Source: Ficedula albicollis (lineage: Eukaryota; Chordata; Aves; Passeriformes; Muscicapidae). From it: a DNA stretch of 64,000 nt. Position 1 is the first letter of the stretch; each line of letters starts with the position of its first letter. Below the pieces are notes generated by a model. It had not been told where the DNA came from, ran no database searches, and worked only from the letters and a program-made list of their open reading frames with translations. Below, one piece after another: positions 46,753 to 60,550 of the stretch. The DNA lies in assembly GCF_000247815.1 (NCBI RefSeq), contig NC_021676.1, forward strand, positions 3,439,544 to 3,503,543, in the 5' to 3' direction. The position numbers and the translations under genes are program-made.

Positions 46753-49700
46753 AAATTAATCTTATTTCTATATTACTTCATTGGGGTGAAGTAATATTCA
46801 TTCCAAGTGGCAAAAATCAGCAGTAATGATCCATGCCAGAATGCCTAAACTCCCAGAGCTCATTCTGCTGTACAAACTGCTTCTGTTGTAGATCAGTGGT
46901 AGATCCCTGAGTGTCAAGTTTTGCAGATTATTTCAATCACAGAATGATTTTTCATGGTGAGGAAGATTAACATTTTGAAATACATTGCTGCTTTGTTGCT
47001 GTTAATAACAGTGGTCAGAGGTTTCTCTTCCAAAGAATGAAGCATTTCCCAGTGTGCATTACACAACTTTTTATCAAAACCCTTCAGCCCACAGGCAAAC
47101 TGGGCTAAAGTCTTTGATATGTAGCTTGGATGGTATAGTAAGTTACAGCAGAAAAAATAAATGCAATGATTACTACCCCACCCCAAACCCTACACATAAC
47201 TTGTCCTTATAAGTTGTTTAATTTTAAATCTTCTTTCAGCATAAAAGCACTACAAGTTTATCACTAACTTCTGCCTGTGTTAATAATTCATCTGCTTTGC
47301 AGTTGTATGGGTTTAATTAGCTGCTTCTGCTTGGCTGTTCTCGTGTCATGTTGTCTTTTTCATTAGATCTCTCTCCTTCACCCGTGTTAGATGTTTGCAC
47401 ATTTCCTACCTTTAAGCAGTGTGGGCTATAATTGGAACCTAAAGTTGGAGCATGTCTTCAGTTACCACTTTGTTAATTCCTTTTATTTTCCTGTCACGAC
47501 CGTATGCTATCATGTACTGCCAATGAAGTGAAAGAGAAGTCAAAGGTAATCCACATCAGCTTTCTTGCTTCTAGCAAAGGTTTTTGTCTTTAGACTTGTT
47601 TTCTGTTATAAATGCTCTGTGAAAGTATCCATGCTATTTTGAGTTGAGTCTTTTCATAGAGACTATACACAAGCATATTCCAGAATGCTGGAGGCTTTTA
47701 ATGTAAAATCAAATGTATCAATGACAGTTTTCTCAAATTCTCTGCAACTCTTTTATCACTCTTTTCCCTCTCACATAGAAATGCAATATCAATTTTTTTA
47801 AAGAATATTAAGGTGGGATTTTATTAGTGTGAACAACAGGGTTGAAATGCTGTTAAAATTGTTAAGTTGAAAGGAGGAAAAGAGAAAATAGAAGGCAGAA
47901 GTAGCAGTCTGGAAGATGGAGAAGGTGGTCAAACACAGGAAGGGCAGTCCCAGCATAGAGAGTTTATAAGTTTCTCTTATAGTTGAGAACTGAAAATGAA
48001 ATGGCTGCGATGGTGGAAGACACATTTTTGGTTTTGTGAAGGGGTGCATAGATGTGATACAATAAATTAACAGCTGATGTTCTGCAGTGCTGCTTAAATG
48101 GGCTGGGTTTGATTTTTTAAAAGTGATTTTTTAGTCTGAAATAGCCATTAAAATGGAATTAATTGCAATGACATGCTTGCCATTGGATGGGAGCTCAGTG
48201 TTTGAGAATTCATTTCGAGTTGAAAAGGAGCTGAGCAATCAATGTCAAGCCCAGGTCCCCAGTGTCTTTGTCTGCAGCCACAATCCCACTCGAGGATTTA
48301 CTCATTCTCACCAGAGCTCATTGCAGGATAATTCTTTTTCTATGGTTTCCAACTTTGTCTTCTTCCATAGCTGCGACAATTCTTACGTTATGCTTGATTC
48401 TAAATCTTCTCAATAACAAGTTCTATTTTGCCAAAAAAAATCACCCTGAAGAGTGAATTCTTTATATTTTCATGGTTTGCTTCAGCTCTGTCCCCTTGAT
48501 GTTCTGCACACAGTCCTTCACCCTGTTTCAGAATCAATAGCTGTATAATAGAATTAATGAAGGCAGTTTCACCATCACTTTCTGCTGCCAAACTGTGAAC
48601 TTGCATAAAGCTTGATTTCTAATTTTTTTTTTTAAAGAAAAAAGAAGTTACTCAAATTAAGACAATAAGAAAGACTTACAGGTTAAAGAGGTTGTGCAGG
48701 ATGGGGGATTTTTTAATTTCCTCAAAAGAAAATCTTAAATTGATTCCCATTGAATTGACTGTTTAATCCTGAGATATTTATAGATCAATTACATGAGGTA
48801 AGTTTTTGGGTCAATATTAAAATGCAGAAGGATAAGATCAGCTGGAATGTAAATATTTTAAATTGTGATGTGCATGCTAACCTCTCTCAGTTAATAGTTT
48901 ATCTCAGATGGACAGTATCCTATCCTGCAGCCAGCATGGAGGTCTAAGATAAAAAGAATTTTGGTACAGAACTAAGTCAGAATGCCAGAAAATAATTATT
49001 TGCAAAATGGTTTTTCATTATTTAATCAGTTGCTAGCTAGATTTAAAACCCCAAAAGGAAATAAATGTAACATAATTTATGTTAATATATATTGCCCCAT
49101 TAATGTGCTTTAAATAACATTGAGACAACTTTTATATGGGCTATCTATGAATAAAATTAATATGAGATTTATTTAGGAGGAGGAATTAATCTGGTGGTGA
49201 ATCAAACAAAAGACTAGGGGAAAAAAGCACAGTTGTGTGTTGAATATAAATACAAAGAAAATGATGTGAGAAATAACAATGACTTATTGTCTTTGTTATA
49301 TATTAAAGCAGAAGACCAGATTGAATAAGGTTTTCACTTTTCAAAGCAGAAACTTGCAAAAAAATAGAAATAGGTGGAGTAGAAGATGGAGTTGTGAAAC
49401 ATAGATAATTAATATTGTAGTTAAAATGAGGCTTTAAAAAACACATTTAATGGTTGGGCAGTTTGGAGGATTCATTCTCCTTTCTGTGCACAAACCATAA
49501 AAAATCTAAATGCATTTAAATTATATTCTTTCCAAGTTTCTCACACATATATAAGATAGTTCCTCAAATATATCTGCAGAGCATGGTGTATGCCATAAAG
49601 GTATCTGTGATGTGGTATGAGGGCACACACCCCTTCTCCTGTTTGTACTGGGACAGGAGACTTGCTCAAGTCCTTCAAAAATGCTTTCAAATTTAAACTT

Positions 49701-50149
49701 TTCGGGGAAAATTTTTACTAATATTAAAAAACTCAAGCCACAACACTCTCTGAATGCCATACTAAATATTATAGATACAGCCAGAGCTCAAGTTTCCTTG
49801 AATGAGTGAAAGCGAGGTCATGCTCCTGGTCAGCAATATCTGAGTCAAACAATTTTGGGTTGCTATTTTTTTCCCAACACCAAACAATTTTTAGTTTTAA
49901 AAAGATCACCTGGAAAATAATAAAGCACTGTTTAAGAGGTATCAAAACTAGAACAGAGGGAGTGAAGAGTCCTTTCTTTTTAAGCAGTTGGGTTTAAAAG
50001 GAAGAAATAGAGGCAGTGGCAGACTGGTTTAGAAAAAAAGCCAGCCCAATAGAGGTAGGAATCAGAAAACCAATGGTGGGGAAAGGTTGTGAAGGAGCAT
50101 TCTCTAAGCCAGCACTTTGTTCTGCTCCACTTTCTATGGACAGATTGGA
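46753..50149. other. Unassigned non-coding sequence
   Basis: No mobile element or coding exon recognised. 47280-47560 is somewhat less AT-rich and less repetitive than its surroundings, with scattered homeodomain-like ATTA cores, but nothing specific can be claimed. Confidence 0.5.
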
Positions 50150-50260
50150 ACGGATTGTTAATGTTATGGGGAGAGGAATCGTACCAGGCTCTGTGTCGTT
50201 AGAGCCGCATCTGCACGTCCCGGCTGGAGCGAGCGCTGCCAGGAGCGCCCGAAAATTCGG
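50150..50260. promoter_or_regulatory. Small CpG cluster (possible regulatory patch)
   Basis: Between about 50190 and 50262 there are roughly nine CpG dinucleotides in under 90 bases, including CGTCCCGGCTGGAGCGAGCG and AGCGCCCGAAAATTCGGG, in a window that is otherwise strongly CpG-depleted. It is far too short for a standard CpG island. It might be a remnant of a young repeat, an LTR edge or a minor promoter. Opposed open frames of 130 (plus) and 96 (minus) codons cross it, neither with a recognised domain. Confidence 0.35.
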
Positions 50261-53200
50261 GAATTCTGCACCACATTCCCTCACTGGGCAGCCACTGGAC
50301 CAACAGCAGGTCAGAGAGAGCAGCCTGGGAGCAAATCAGCACAAATCCATGCATTTCCAGTTAAACAGAAGGAAAAACAACACCAGGCTGGCGGCTCAAA
50401 GTTTCTAATTCCAAAAGAGCAGACGGAGAAATTACGGAAACTAATTAGTGGAGTCAACGTGATGGAAGTGCCAGGGGACCAAGTGTGAAGGAGCTTTGGA
50501 ATCTGGAGTCAAGGCTTCAAAATCTGTTTGGATTGGGGAAGCAATTCACAGGAAATGGAAGCGGCTCTTCAACATTTGCTTAAAACCCAAATGATCTCGG
50601 AGATAGCAGACAGCAAAAGGTAAGATGGAGCTAATTTTCAGAGAGGTCTTGCTTAGACTGGTAAAAGTGTAATAACCCTCCCACAAAAGCAGGTCAAATT
50701 GTGCTATGCAAAGGACATTTTGGTTAGGGGAAATCAGCCTTAAAAAGTACAATGAAAGAAATTAGTCTGATGAAGCAGATGTTTTCATAAATATGGTCTA
50801 TTTATGGTTTTCCAAACGCAGCACCCAAATTGTTATGTTTTAAACCTAATTTCAACGAGAATAATGAGGTTATCCAAGGCATGTTAGTGGCAGGTTTGAG
50901 TGATCTGTGCCGTTTTGGCCTCAGAACAGAATGAAGTCTGTCTTTCTGCTGCCCATAAATGTAGAGCAGTAACATACAGAAAAATAAACTCCTGGGCAGT
51001 CAGAGCAAACAAAACAAATTCAGATATTTCTACAGATTATCTTTGTAGTAAAAGAACGGCTTTTGGAGAGATCTGTGTTGTGCTTCATAGACCCTTAACA
51101 ACAATAAGATTTTTTTTTTAAATTATCACTCTATAATTTATAAAGAGTTTTAAAATTTTATTACAAATATTTTAACAAATCTTTCTTTCAGAGGGTCCCA
51201 TTCCTTAATTTTTTCCCTGGTATCTCCAAAAGTGCAAAGCTTGATGGATTTCGAAGTTACCATGTTAGAAATAAGGCAGCTAAACCATAAATACTGTTGT
51301 AACACAGGATGTGAATTCATATCCTACTCACCTTGTCTTTACAACATGCAATGAGGAATGTATATTTTGGCATACGTATCTTAATCATAAATCTAAGCTT
51401 CTAGCATCTCTTTTAGTATCTTTCAACACTTTTGTGGATTCTGCCTTATGTAACCAGCTGGTTTTTAGGGGTGCATTTTCTCCAGATTTACAGGCAGTGT
51501 GTGGAGTTGTCAGGATCAGCAATTGGGAGCAGCTGTCACTGCAGCCCCATGGAAACTGCTGAAACATCCTCGTCTAACAGATATAAGAGGAATCACTGAT
51601 AATTTGAATTTTTAATATTTTAGAGCAGTACATTAGGCCACACATTATTTAAAGCAGTCGGATTTATGACATTCATGCCTTTTCTTCCATGGCTTCCAAG
51701 TTCCCAAATACTGCAGCTCATGTTGGCAAATCTCTTCCTGATCCACACCATCCTGGGCTTGGCTGCTTCACCATCCCAAAAGCATTGATTCATCAAAAGA
51801 ACCTTCTATTTAAAGACAAGGGGGAAAAGAATCAACCCAGTGATTAGTTGGAGAAACCATAACGTGGTTAAATCCAAGAAATTCTCCAGCAAGGTAAAAG
51901 AAGACTTTGATGCTGCAGTTTAGATTGAGATTCAGCCATTCCTCTCCAATTCTGGCACAGATGCTTTTTCTGGCCCTACTTAACAACAGTGTTTATTAGC
52001 ATATTCAGGCAGTAATTATTATCTGAATTACAATCAATATTATTATTATACAGTCCATACGTGTTGGAAGATTTTATTTACAATTTAAGAAAAATAAAAG
52101 TAGAAGTCTAAATTACAAGGGGCACCTGTAACTCAATTTTCCACAGTGGAATTGATGAGTAAATTTGTTTCTGACCCTGAAATGCTGCAAGGATGTGTTG
52201 ACTCTATGGAGACTTGGTTTACCTGAGGTGTATTCAGTTCTCTGTGCTCCACAGAAATCTTTTAAAGCCTAAGATCTTATCTTGACATCTTCAGTGGTCC
52301 CAAATTCTCCAGGCACCAGATAACTGCAGAGAAATCCTTCCTTGTTTTTTTCCTGCTTCTCAGGAATAAATAAAATAACTCTGGCTCTTTGCTCCCCAAA
52401 TGGAATTCGGAAGAAATTTAAGTATTTTTCATGCTTGACTTTCTGGCTTCTTTTTAAAATGATATTTCTGCTAAAGAGTTATGATAATTCTGTTACTGGA
52501 GACGGACACTGAATTTAAGAAATGTGCTAATGACGCTGAAAAATTTGAAAGGTAATGTTTTTCATGCATTCTATGAAATGAATGTATTCCACTAATCTAG
52601 GGCTTTCAAGAAATTTGAAGATTTTTTTTTTTTTTTACTATTGCAGAAGATTTTTAAAGTAGTTTAGACACAAGAATAAAAGATGTTATTAAGGTGCACT
52701 TTTTAAGAGGGAAACCACAACTTATTCAGCAAAATCACTCCCATTTCAGTGAAATGTTCATTGCATGGGCAAAATAAGCAAGAAATTATTAAACAGCCCC
52801 TGATATTTGGGGAAATGCCTTGGGATGATGAGATAAAGACAACCAAGAACTTCCATTTATTTTAGCAGCATTCTTTTAAACTATTTCCTATTATTCTTCA
52901 AGCTGTGATTGAATTGGACCCTGTAGATCCCTTCCTTTTCCCTGCTGGGATGGATGCAAAGCCCAGGCAAATATTCAGCTGTGGACAAATCAGACATAGA
53001 TCCCACCAGCTAAGCGGAGTTTCTTTGTCATTTCAACTCATGAAGTAGAAATTCTTCTGAAAGAAATTAATGTTTCATCTAGAAAATTACCTTGAATCCT
53101 CACACAAGCCAAGAGCCCAGGGCCTGCAAATGTTTCCAGCCAAGTAAATATTTTTCTTAGAATATTGATTGAGCTCTCCTGTAAAAGGTTGATTTATTAA

Positions 53201-54324
53201 GGATTATGTGTCTTCTCAGATTTCTTAACACATAAAGTTTAAAATGTAGGATTTTTTTTTCATATTTGCAGAATAATAATTGCATATGTTCGGCTAATTT
53301 TCAGTTTCTTCGTCCTGGTCTAAAAAAACCCCTTTAATTAATATTTCATTAGTATTTGAAAGAATATTGGTCTGTAGGGGGAAAAAAATCAAGGCTGGAC
53401 AGTGGCTTTAGCCATTATTAATCAAATGATTATTTATTGCTTTAATTAGGAGAGAATAAAAAGGCATAGAACTGTAGGTTTTGAAAAAGGGATTATTCTC
53501 ACACTTCCTGCTGGGGCAGGAGTTAAACACCACAGGACTGTGGGATTGCTGCTTTTCTGACTGTAGCTTTGCCTTAATGGTAGAACTGAATGCTTTATGG
53601 GCTGCAATGGCATCTCCCTCGGAATAATAATTCACTGTTCTGTCCGTGCCAGCTCTGACCTTTCCTGACTGAAATTGTAGCACATCATCATAAAATAACA
53701 TGGATGTGATGGAGAATCATCTGCCCTGGGAAGAGTGGTGCTGCACCAGGATCCCTAAAGACTCTGGTCCGATACAAGTGGGTGGCACCACCTGACAAAC
53801 TGTCCTGAAAAAGCAGCAATAAATCTGTGTTTTCAACAGTGCTGCTTCTGGAAATCTCTCATGATACAAAGGAGGGTGTGCTGAGCATTCTCACATGTGG
53901 TGGGCGTCCTCTGAGCTAAACCCACGAGGTTCTCCCCAAAGTGCTGATGCCATTGACATTTGTCAGTATAAATATTGAAATTAGGTCTTTCTTTAAAGAT
54001 ATTGATGTTTTTTAAAGATTAACCTGGTTTGAAAGCTCTCTACTCACAGCAGATGTTTTAATGTAATGAAATGTATTCTGGGCATTTCCTGATTTCTTTC
54101 TTCTCTCTGAAAAATTATCAGATTTTCACACAATTTTTATCCCCTTTGAACAGGTGCTGAGTATGTGAAGAAGTACTTAGGATTGGATTTCTTACTGTGG
54201 AATAGGTTATTCTCTTCATGAAGTCTTTTGGTGTATGGATTTTCTACAAGGTAGTGACTATAGTTGTTTTATTTATTACAAATTCCAGATAATGATAGAA
54301 GTTCAAAGAAAGTACTTCAATGTG
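50261..54324. other. Unassigned non-coding sequence
   Basis: AT-rich stretch with no recognised repeat family and no convincing exon. The 97-codon minus frame at 53408-53701 has no recognisable domain. Confidence 0.55.
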
Positions 54325-54574
<250 letters not shown>

Positions 54575-56499
54575 GGAATTGATAGATATCTCTGTTGGAT
54601 TCCCAAACTCATTCTATGATATTTCCATTTACCCTTGTACCCATATGTGTAACACAATTGGCTTTTATAATATTGTATATAGCATGAAAAAAAACATTTC
54701 TTCCTTTCTTCAATATGTGTTTATTAGTAGTTTCTGTCATTTAAAGCACAGTCATTTAGTTCTCTGAGCACTTTCATAGCTGATATATATGATCTTTATA
54801 AATTATCTATGACTTGGAGAACTCACATGTACGAGTTATGAAAAGTAGCACAGGGAAATTTTTCCTTTCCTTTTTTCCCTGCTCTATCATGTCATGCTTG
54901 CACTTAACCTTTACTAATTTAATCCTACTTTAACCATAATTGCATAGTCTCTACTCCATTCACTTGGCATCATTCAATTTTTGTGTGATCTTCCCATGTT
55001 TGCAGTCTCAGGAAGTAATCTAACCAAAGTTTCAAATGTTTCTTCTGCTCACATTATGACACAAGAATAAAAAATATCACCAAGGAAACGGTAGACTTCA
55101 GAGACAATTTATTCTTTTAAGTCAGACCAAAGTTTAATTTAGATGAAAATCCTGGAAGACATAATTCCTCACAAAGTCAGTAATGTTCTTCTCATTACCT
55201 GGTAATGATAGTCTAATTCTATCAAAAGGAATTTTTAATAATATAGCTGCGTGTCTGAAACTTAAAAATTGAGAATGAAGATGACACGATCCAAAAGCTT
55301 AAGAAAACACATTAACTGAAGCTAGAATAAATCACCAACAAAGAACATTGTCATTTTCTCAGCTAATATTTCATCCTTCTAGCCTCATCCCAATATAGCT
55401 TTTACATTTTTAGTAGTGATGGGCACAGAAGGGCACTGAAGGTCACATTTAGAAGTTTTCTTTAACTTCTGATCTTCTTCCTTGTTTTCTTTGTAGCCAC
55501 CAAGTGCCACTCTGCTTTTCTGTGTAGCTTTGCCATATTAAATCCTGTGTGATTAAGAATAAAATCCAGTTTCTGGAGGTGGACACAGCAATATTTGTAC
55601 ATTGTCCATGCTCCTGTGTCTGCCAGGTCACTGCAGCTGGTTGGTGACCAATTAAACCACACAAGGATGGTCACAGCTCACTTTCTGCAGAGAACACTTC
55701 AGGGAGGGACCACAATTTAAAAAAACCTTTATTCTGAATTTGTGTTTAGAATACAGGCCTTTATCTCTTCTTCGAAATGTGGGAATACTTAAAAAAATAA
55801 AAGTTTAGTCTTGCAAATTTCTTTGCAGCTCAAACATGACCAGATTTCATTTTTTGGTTTATATTTCAGTTTATTAATTTCTATCATTAACTGCATTCAT
55901 AGGGTATGAAGTTTCAACCTGAGTTATAAAAAATTTGTTACTCTCCTCTAAGTGCTAAAACACACCTGAAGAAACAGGGAAATATATTAAATCTTTCATC
56001 TTGAGGCTATTAAAACAGTATTTGTATTTTAGCATTTTCCCTCTTACTATTAGTTTTCCTTTCTTGCCAGCAAAATATGGCAAGGAAGTTCTTGTCCTTA
56101 TATGCTTTTTGATTATTCTTCCATGCATTGAGTTAATAGGAAAGAGGCTGAAAGTCAACTTTTCATTTTACATTCTTTTAATAAAGAAAATAAATTTTGT
56201 GATTCATTTTATGGGCCCTTAATAGTGTTATGCATATTGGCTACAGCTCAGTGTCAGATGAATTTTCTGTAGAATCACAGAAATTCAACCTTAGACTTTA
56301 ACCCACAATAAGCAGATTCTAGCAATATTCATCCTATAGACTGACTTTTCATCTTAATTTTACATCTTTTTTTACATAATTTGCATCTTAATTTTAATAC
56401 CATGCCAGCTAAATTAAATGTAAATATCTGGCAAGTCATTTGATTTTTTTTTTGTTAACCTGTTATCCTGACCATATAAATATAAACTTTTGTTTGCCT
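54575..56499. other. Unassigned non-coding sequence
   Basis: AT-rich; no element, exon or RNA gene recognised. Confidence 0.6.
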
Positions 56500-56532
56500 C
56501 CATCCATCCATCCATCCATCCATCCATCCATA
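56500..56532. repeat. (ATCC)n tetranucleotide microsatellite
   Basis: About eight perfect CATC/ATCC units in a row within AT-rich sequence. Confidence 0.95.
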
Positions 56533-59500
56533 ATTTAAATAACTCACAGACATCTTTTCACAAAGTGTCTCTATCCTCCTGCAAGTGAAATACTCAGCCT
56601 GTTGAGAATGTCTGTCCCTTGCTTTCAAAATGGAATAATCAGAAATAATAGGAAAGAAGAAGGAAGAGTTTATTGTAATAATGACAGCACTTCTTAATAA
56701 GTGTTTTTCAGATTTGCAGATTTCTGTGATTGTGATAGCTCTTCTCATATTCATGTCTCAAGAAGCCTTTGCTTGATCACAGAATAATTCATGAAAGAAC
56801 TCATGAGAGACAAGCCATACATCTCTGAAAGGTTGCAGCCTAAACATCTGCTGGAGCCTGTAAATTTAACTGAAACCTGCAGGACTGATGCTGCAATCCT
56901 TTCCCTTTGTAAATTCTTATTTTTCAACAAGTTTTCAAGATCATGCCTGAAACTCTGCATCTGTACTCACACAGAAAACACCGTGGGTGTCTGGCAGGTT
57001 TCCAAGTGGTTTATGAGAGAGCACTGCTCAGAGAGAGATGTGAAAAACGATCCAGTGGAAGGAATGATGCTTGATTGCAGCTTATACATAAACTTTCAAG
57101 AGGTGAAATTCTAAACCAAATATTGTATGGTGAAGCATGACCTGCCTGTGGTTTGACTGTGGTGTTATTTCACTGTGTATAGCAGTTAGTTCACTGTTAG
57201 TTTGCAGTGTTAGCTCCCGTATGTATTTATGAAACTGAATATTTGTAAGAACATAAGAAATCAAGAAAATATAATAACAAAAAAAAACCTTGAAATTCAT
57301 TGTAAAATCAAACATTATGTAATTTGGGGTTTTTTTTCCATGCTGTTCACCCTAATATTGGGTGATCTATTCTAGTTCTAGGTTAGGAACGGTGAGTGAG
57401 ATTTATCAATTAGTGAATTTTTTGTTCTTTTCACAGGAAAATTGTGTGTTAATCTTGCAGCGCAAATCCCAAAGAACAATGCCTCACATTTGGATCTGGG
57501 GATTGATTTTATACAACCTGGAGTTCCATAAGTTCTTTACCCTGTCTTGAATCAGCTCCTAAGAGAGGTGCCTTGGTGAAGGAGCTTTTACAGTTCCTAC
57601 ACAAGAGATCTGTTTCCTCACATAAAAAACAAATGCCATGTAGCTCTGACATCCTGCGCTGTCATACACAGTGCAAGGTCCTTTTGTGCTATAAAATATT
57701 CATTCTGCTTAACTTCTGACAAATATTACACAGCCTGAAATATCCAGCTGTGGAAATAATTCAAGCAGTGACCTGGAAAGATTCTTAGTTCTCAATCTCT
57801 CTGTCCTTTCCTTTGCTTGAGCAGAAGTGATACTAACTGGAAAAATATCGCTTGTTTAAAGCTGTGAAAGCAGAATTAGGAGTGTGCAGACTTTTTGTGG
57901 CAAAACTGAGCCACATTTTTCCCTGAATGCCTGAGAGAGTTGAACTAAACAGGGTTATCTGAGGGGACAGTCGAGATGATGATCATGGGGAAAGCAATCA
58001 GAGAGATTTCCAAACATCCTTGATTAGTAGAGGGCAAATACATTTTAAAAGACATAAATCTAAGAGGAAGTTGTTGTGAAATGGAAAACTGCCTCAGTAG
58101 CAAGAGGCTTGGAAAATCAACTTTGGATTTGTTGTAGTTAAAAGCCCTGAGGCTCTCTGCCTAACACACATATGATATGGAGAAATGTAACAGATGCTTC
58201 ACTGAGGGACTGGAATATAAATCAGTGTAGGAGCATTAATCTGTGCAGAGCTGAGCGTGGCTTTATTCTGAAGAAAAACTTCTGAATTAGAGATGTTAAA
58301 CAAATGTGATTTTCCACTCATTCCACTGTGAATTGCATAAGGTTTTATAACAAAAACAGTTCCAGGGGGAAGGTATCTTTGCTGAAGTTATATCTGTGTG
58401 TGGATAGAATTGATTCAGTACATTCCAACAGGATACAACTAGTTTTTGTAAAAATCTCTTCTAATTCTCCATTATTTGCTTAATCAGCCAATTGCTTCCC
58501 TTTGTGTGAATGTAAGAAATAGAAATATATTGTTTTAATTTGATGATTGACGTCACATCAGCAATGGTTACCCTTCACTGCCTCATACACCTCAGTGTTC
58601 ACAAGGCCACAGGTGCAATTTGAGAGATTTTTAATTAAAATTAGCACCATTACCACCATAGCTACACTCCATTTCTCGTAAAATTGTAGAGAAACAACAA
58701 TTTTAGATAAAATTATCTCCATTGTTCAATTCTGAAAGTCATATATAAAAAAAGAAATGATGCATTTCTATTTTTTCACTCTTCAGCCACGTTACAAATC
58801 CCACCTGTTGCTTTCTTTCACTCTGTTTCCTATTTTAGTTTCTAACAAAATAACTACAACTGTCACTGTCCTCAGCACTTGAAGCCCAGAAGTGTTACAG
58901 GATTTTGCATTTGCATCTGGTATATTTTGAGGCCTGTTAGTATTTTTGGTTGCATCTCCAAGAAATTTTACTGCTCCTTTCACCCATTGCTGGGAATCTA
59001 TATTTATTCTCAGCATCACCAGATCAGTGTCTATTCCTTTTCATTTAAGTTACTTTCTCTTCCTTAAGTTAGTCCTTTAAATTAGATTATAAAAAGCAAT
59101 GTGTGTGTATTTTAACCTTGCTTTCAGAAATGTGGATTCATTCAAACAAGGTTTGTAGGTTTTGAAAAAGTGCTGTTTGGTTTTGTTTTCTTTTGTTTTG
59201 TTCCAAAATTTTTCATATAATTAGAAAGGAGTGGGTTGATAAACTTGTGGTGTTTCTGGAGTTTAATAATTTTAATTTTTTTTTATTGAATTGCTTGTTG
59301 AGCCTGATATAATGCTGCACAAAATATTTAAGGTTTGGCCACAGTGAGTCATTTTGAGGTATAGTAACACTAGAAATGGGAAATTAATGGCTAAAATAAT
59401 ATACATTAGACACTTTTGCTTAAGGAGGCAATCACATGAGGAAAGGTTAAGATGGAAGCATCTAAATGAAAATGCATGAGTTTCAGAGCTTCCTGGAAAA

Positions 59501-60013
59501 GAATGCCAACAGAATACTAAAAGCTTCTTTTTTTTTTTATTTTAATTTTTTAAAAGTTAGTGTGCATTTCTTTCCAATTTTATATGGTTATTTTAGAATT
59601 AGGAAAAGCCTTCATAAAAATACCATTGGGGTTTTTTCCTTGCTTGAGGTTACAATTGGAATAATTTGCTCTGACCTTTTAAAATATGTTTCTCTTTATG
59701 TTTATGTTTAGATTTAATATTCTCTGGGGCAATAACTAAAATATATCAATTAATCTAAAACATATCCATCAAAATCCATGCCAAGCAGTTCTGGTCTTTG
59801 CCACATCTTAATCATTGTAAAATGTTCGACTGAGGGCTGGCAAATTTGTTTAATTTGTAGAAAGGTGGGGTTTTTTTAATAATCAAATTAACAGCACGAT
59901 ACAACACTATGAAATGAAGTATAAATTTCAGACAAGAATTTGTGCTTTAAAAAAAGGCTGGGTAGGAAGAAATGTCATAGCAGAGCACCAGGCATTTTTA
60001 GAATGAGAGAAAA
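56533..60013. other. Unassigned non-coding sequence
   Basis: Mostly AT-rich, with no recognised mobile element. It contains a perfect TGACGTCA palindrome at 58548-58555 and a minus-strand open frame around 58792-59040 whose composition is protein-like but which I cannot identify (see findings). Apart from these, nothing supportable was seen. Confidence 0.5.
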
Positions 60014-60550
60014 ATGTAGGTTGGGAGGCATCTCTGGAGCCCATCTGGTCCAACCTTCTGCTGAAAGGTTACCCCTGTCAGGCTGAGGCAGGGATATTTC
60101 CAGCAAGGAACACTCCACCACTTCTCTGTCACTGATTCCAGGATTGGTGTTGTTATTTGCAATGATCTGGTTTCTTATTCCAGACCAATATTTCCCCTGG
60201 AGCAGGCGAAATCCATTCCCTCTTATCCTCCACCCTTTTTGGAGTTACCTCTTAGCTACTGGAAGTTTGGGATTGGTTTTTCCCTGGGCTTTCTCTGCTC
60301 TTGGATGAGCAAAAATTCCTTCATCCTTTCACATGCCAAGCCCTCTTAAAGTCTGATTTTTTGGTGCCACTCTGCTGCACCTTCTCCATGTTTTATTGTC
60401 TCTTTGAAACTCAGGGATCAGAGCCGGACAAAGCATTCCAGGAGTGGCCTGACAAGTGTTCAAAGGGTTGGAAAGATCACATTCCCTGACCTTTGTGCTT
60501 TTCTCCTGCTGATATAACCCAAGGTGCTGTGAACAGCCTTTCTGGTCACG
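60014..60550 (-). mobile_element. CR1 LINE 3' region, older diverged copy
   Basis: On the plus strand the blocks run in reversed CR1 order: GTTGGGAGGCATCTCTGGAGCC then CATCTGGTCCAACCTTCTGCT, then 'caaagcattccaggagtggc' and CTGACAAGTGTTCAAAGGGTTGGAAAGATCACATTCCCTGACC, then CTCCTGCTGATATAACCCAAGGTGCTGTGAACAG. The last blocks match the part of CR1 several hundred bases from its 3' end, so this is the longest CR1 piece in the window (about 540 bp). It is clearly more diverged than the copies at 26 and 34 kb, suggesting an older insertion. Frames of up to 71 codons in it are not functional. Confidence 0.88.

Noticed and set aside
47280..47560. Possible conserved non-coding element
   Set aside because: The impression rests only on reduced repetitiveness and ATTA cores. 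Without a cross-species alignment there is nothing in the sequence itself to support it.
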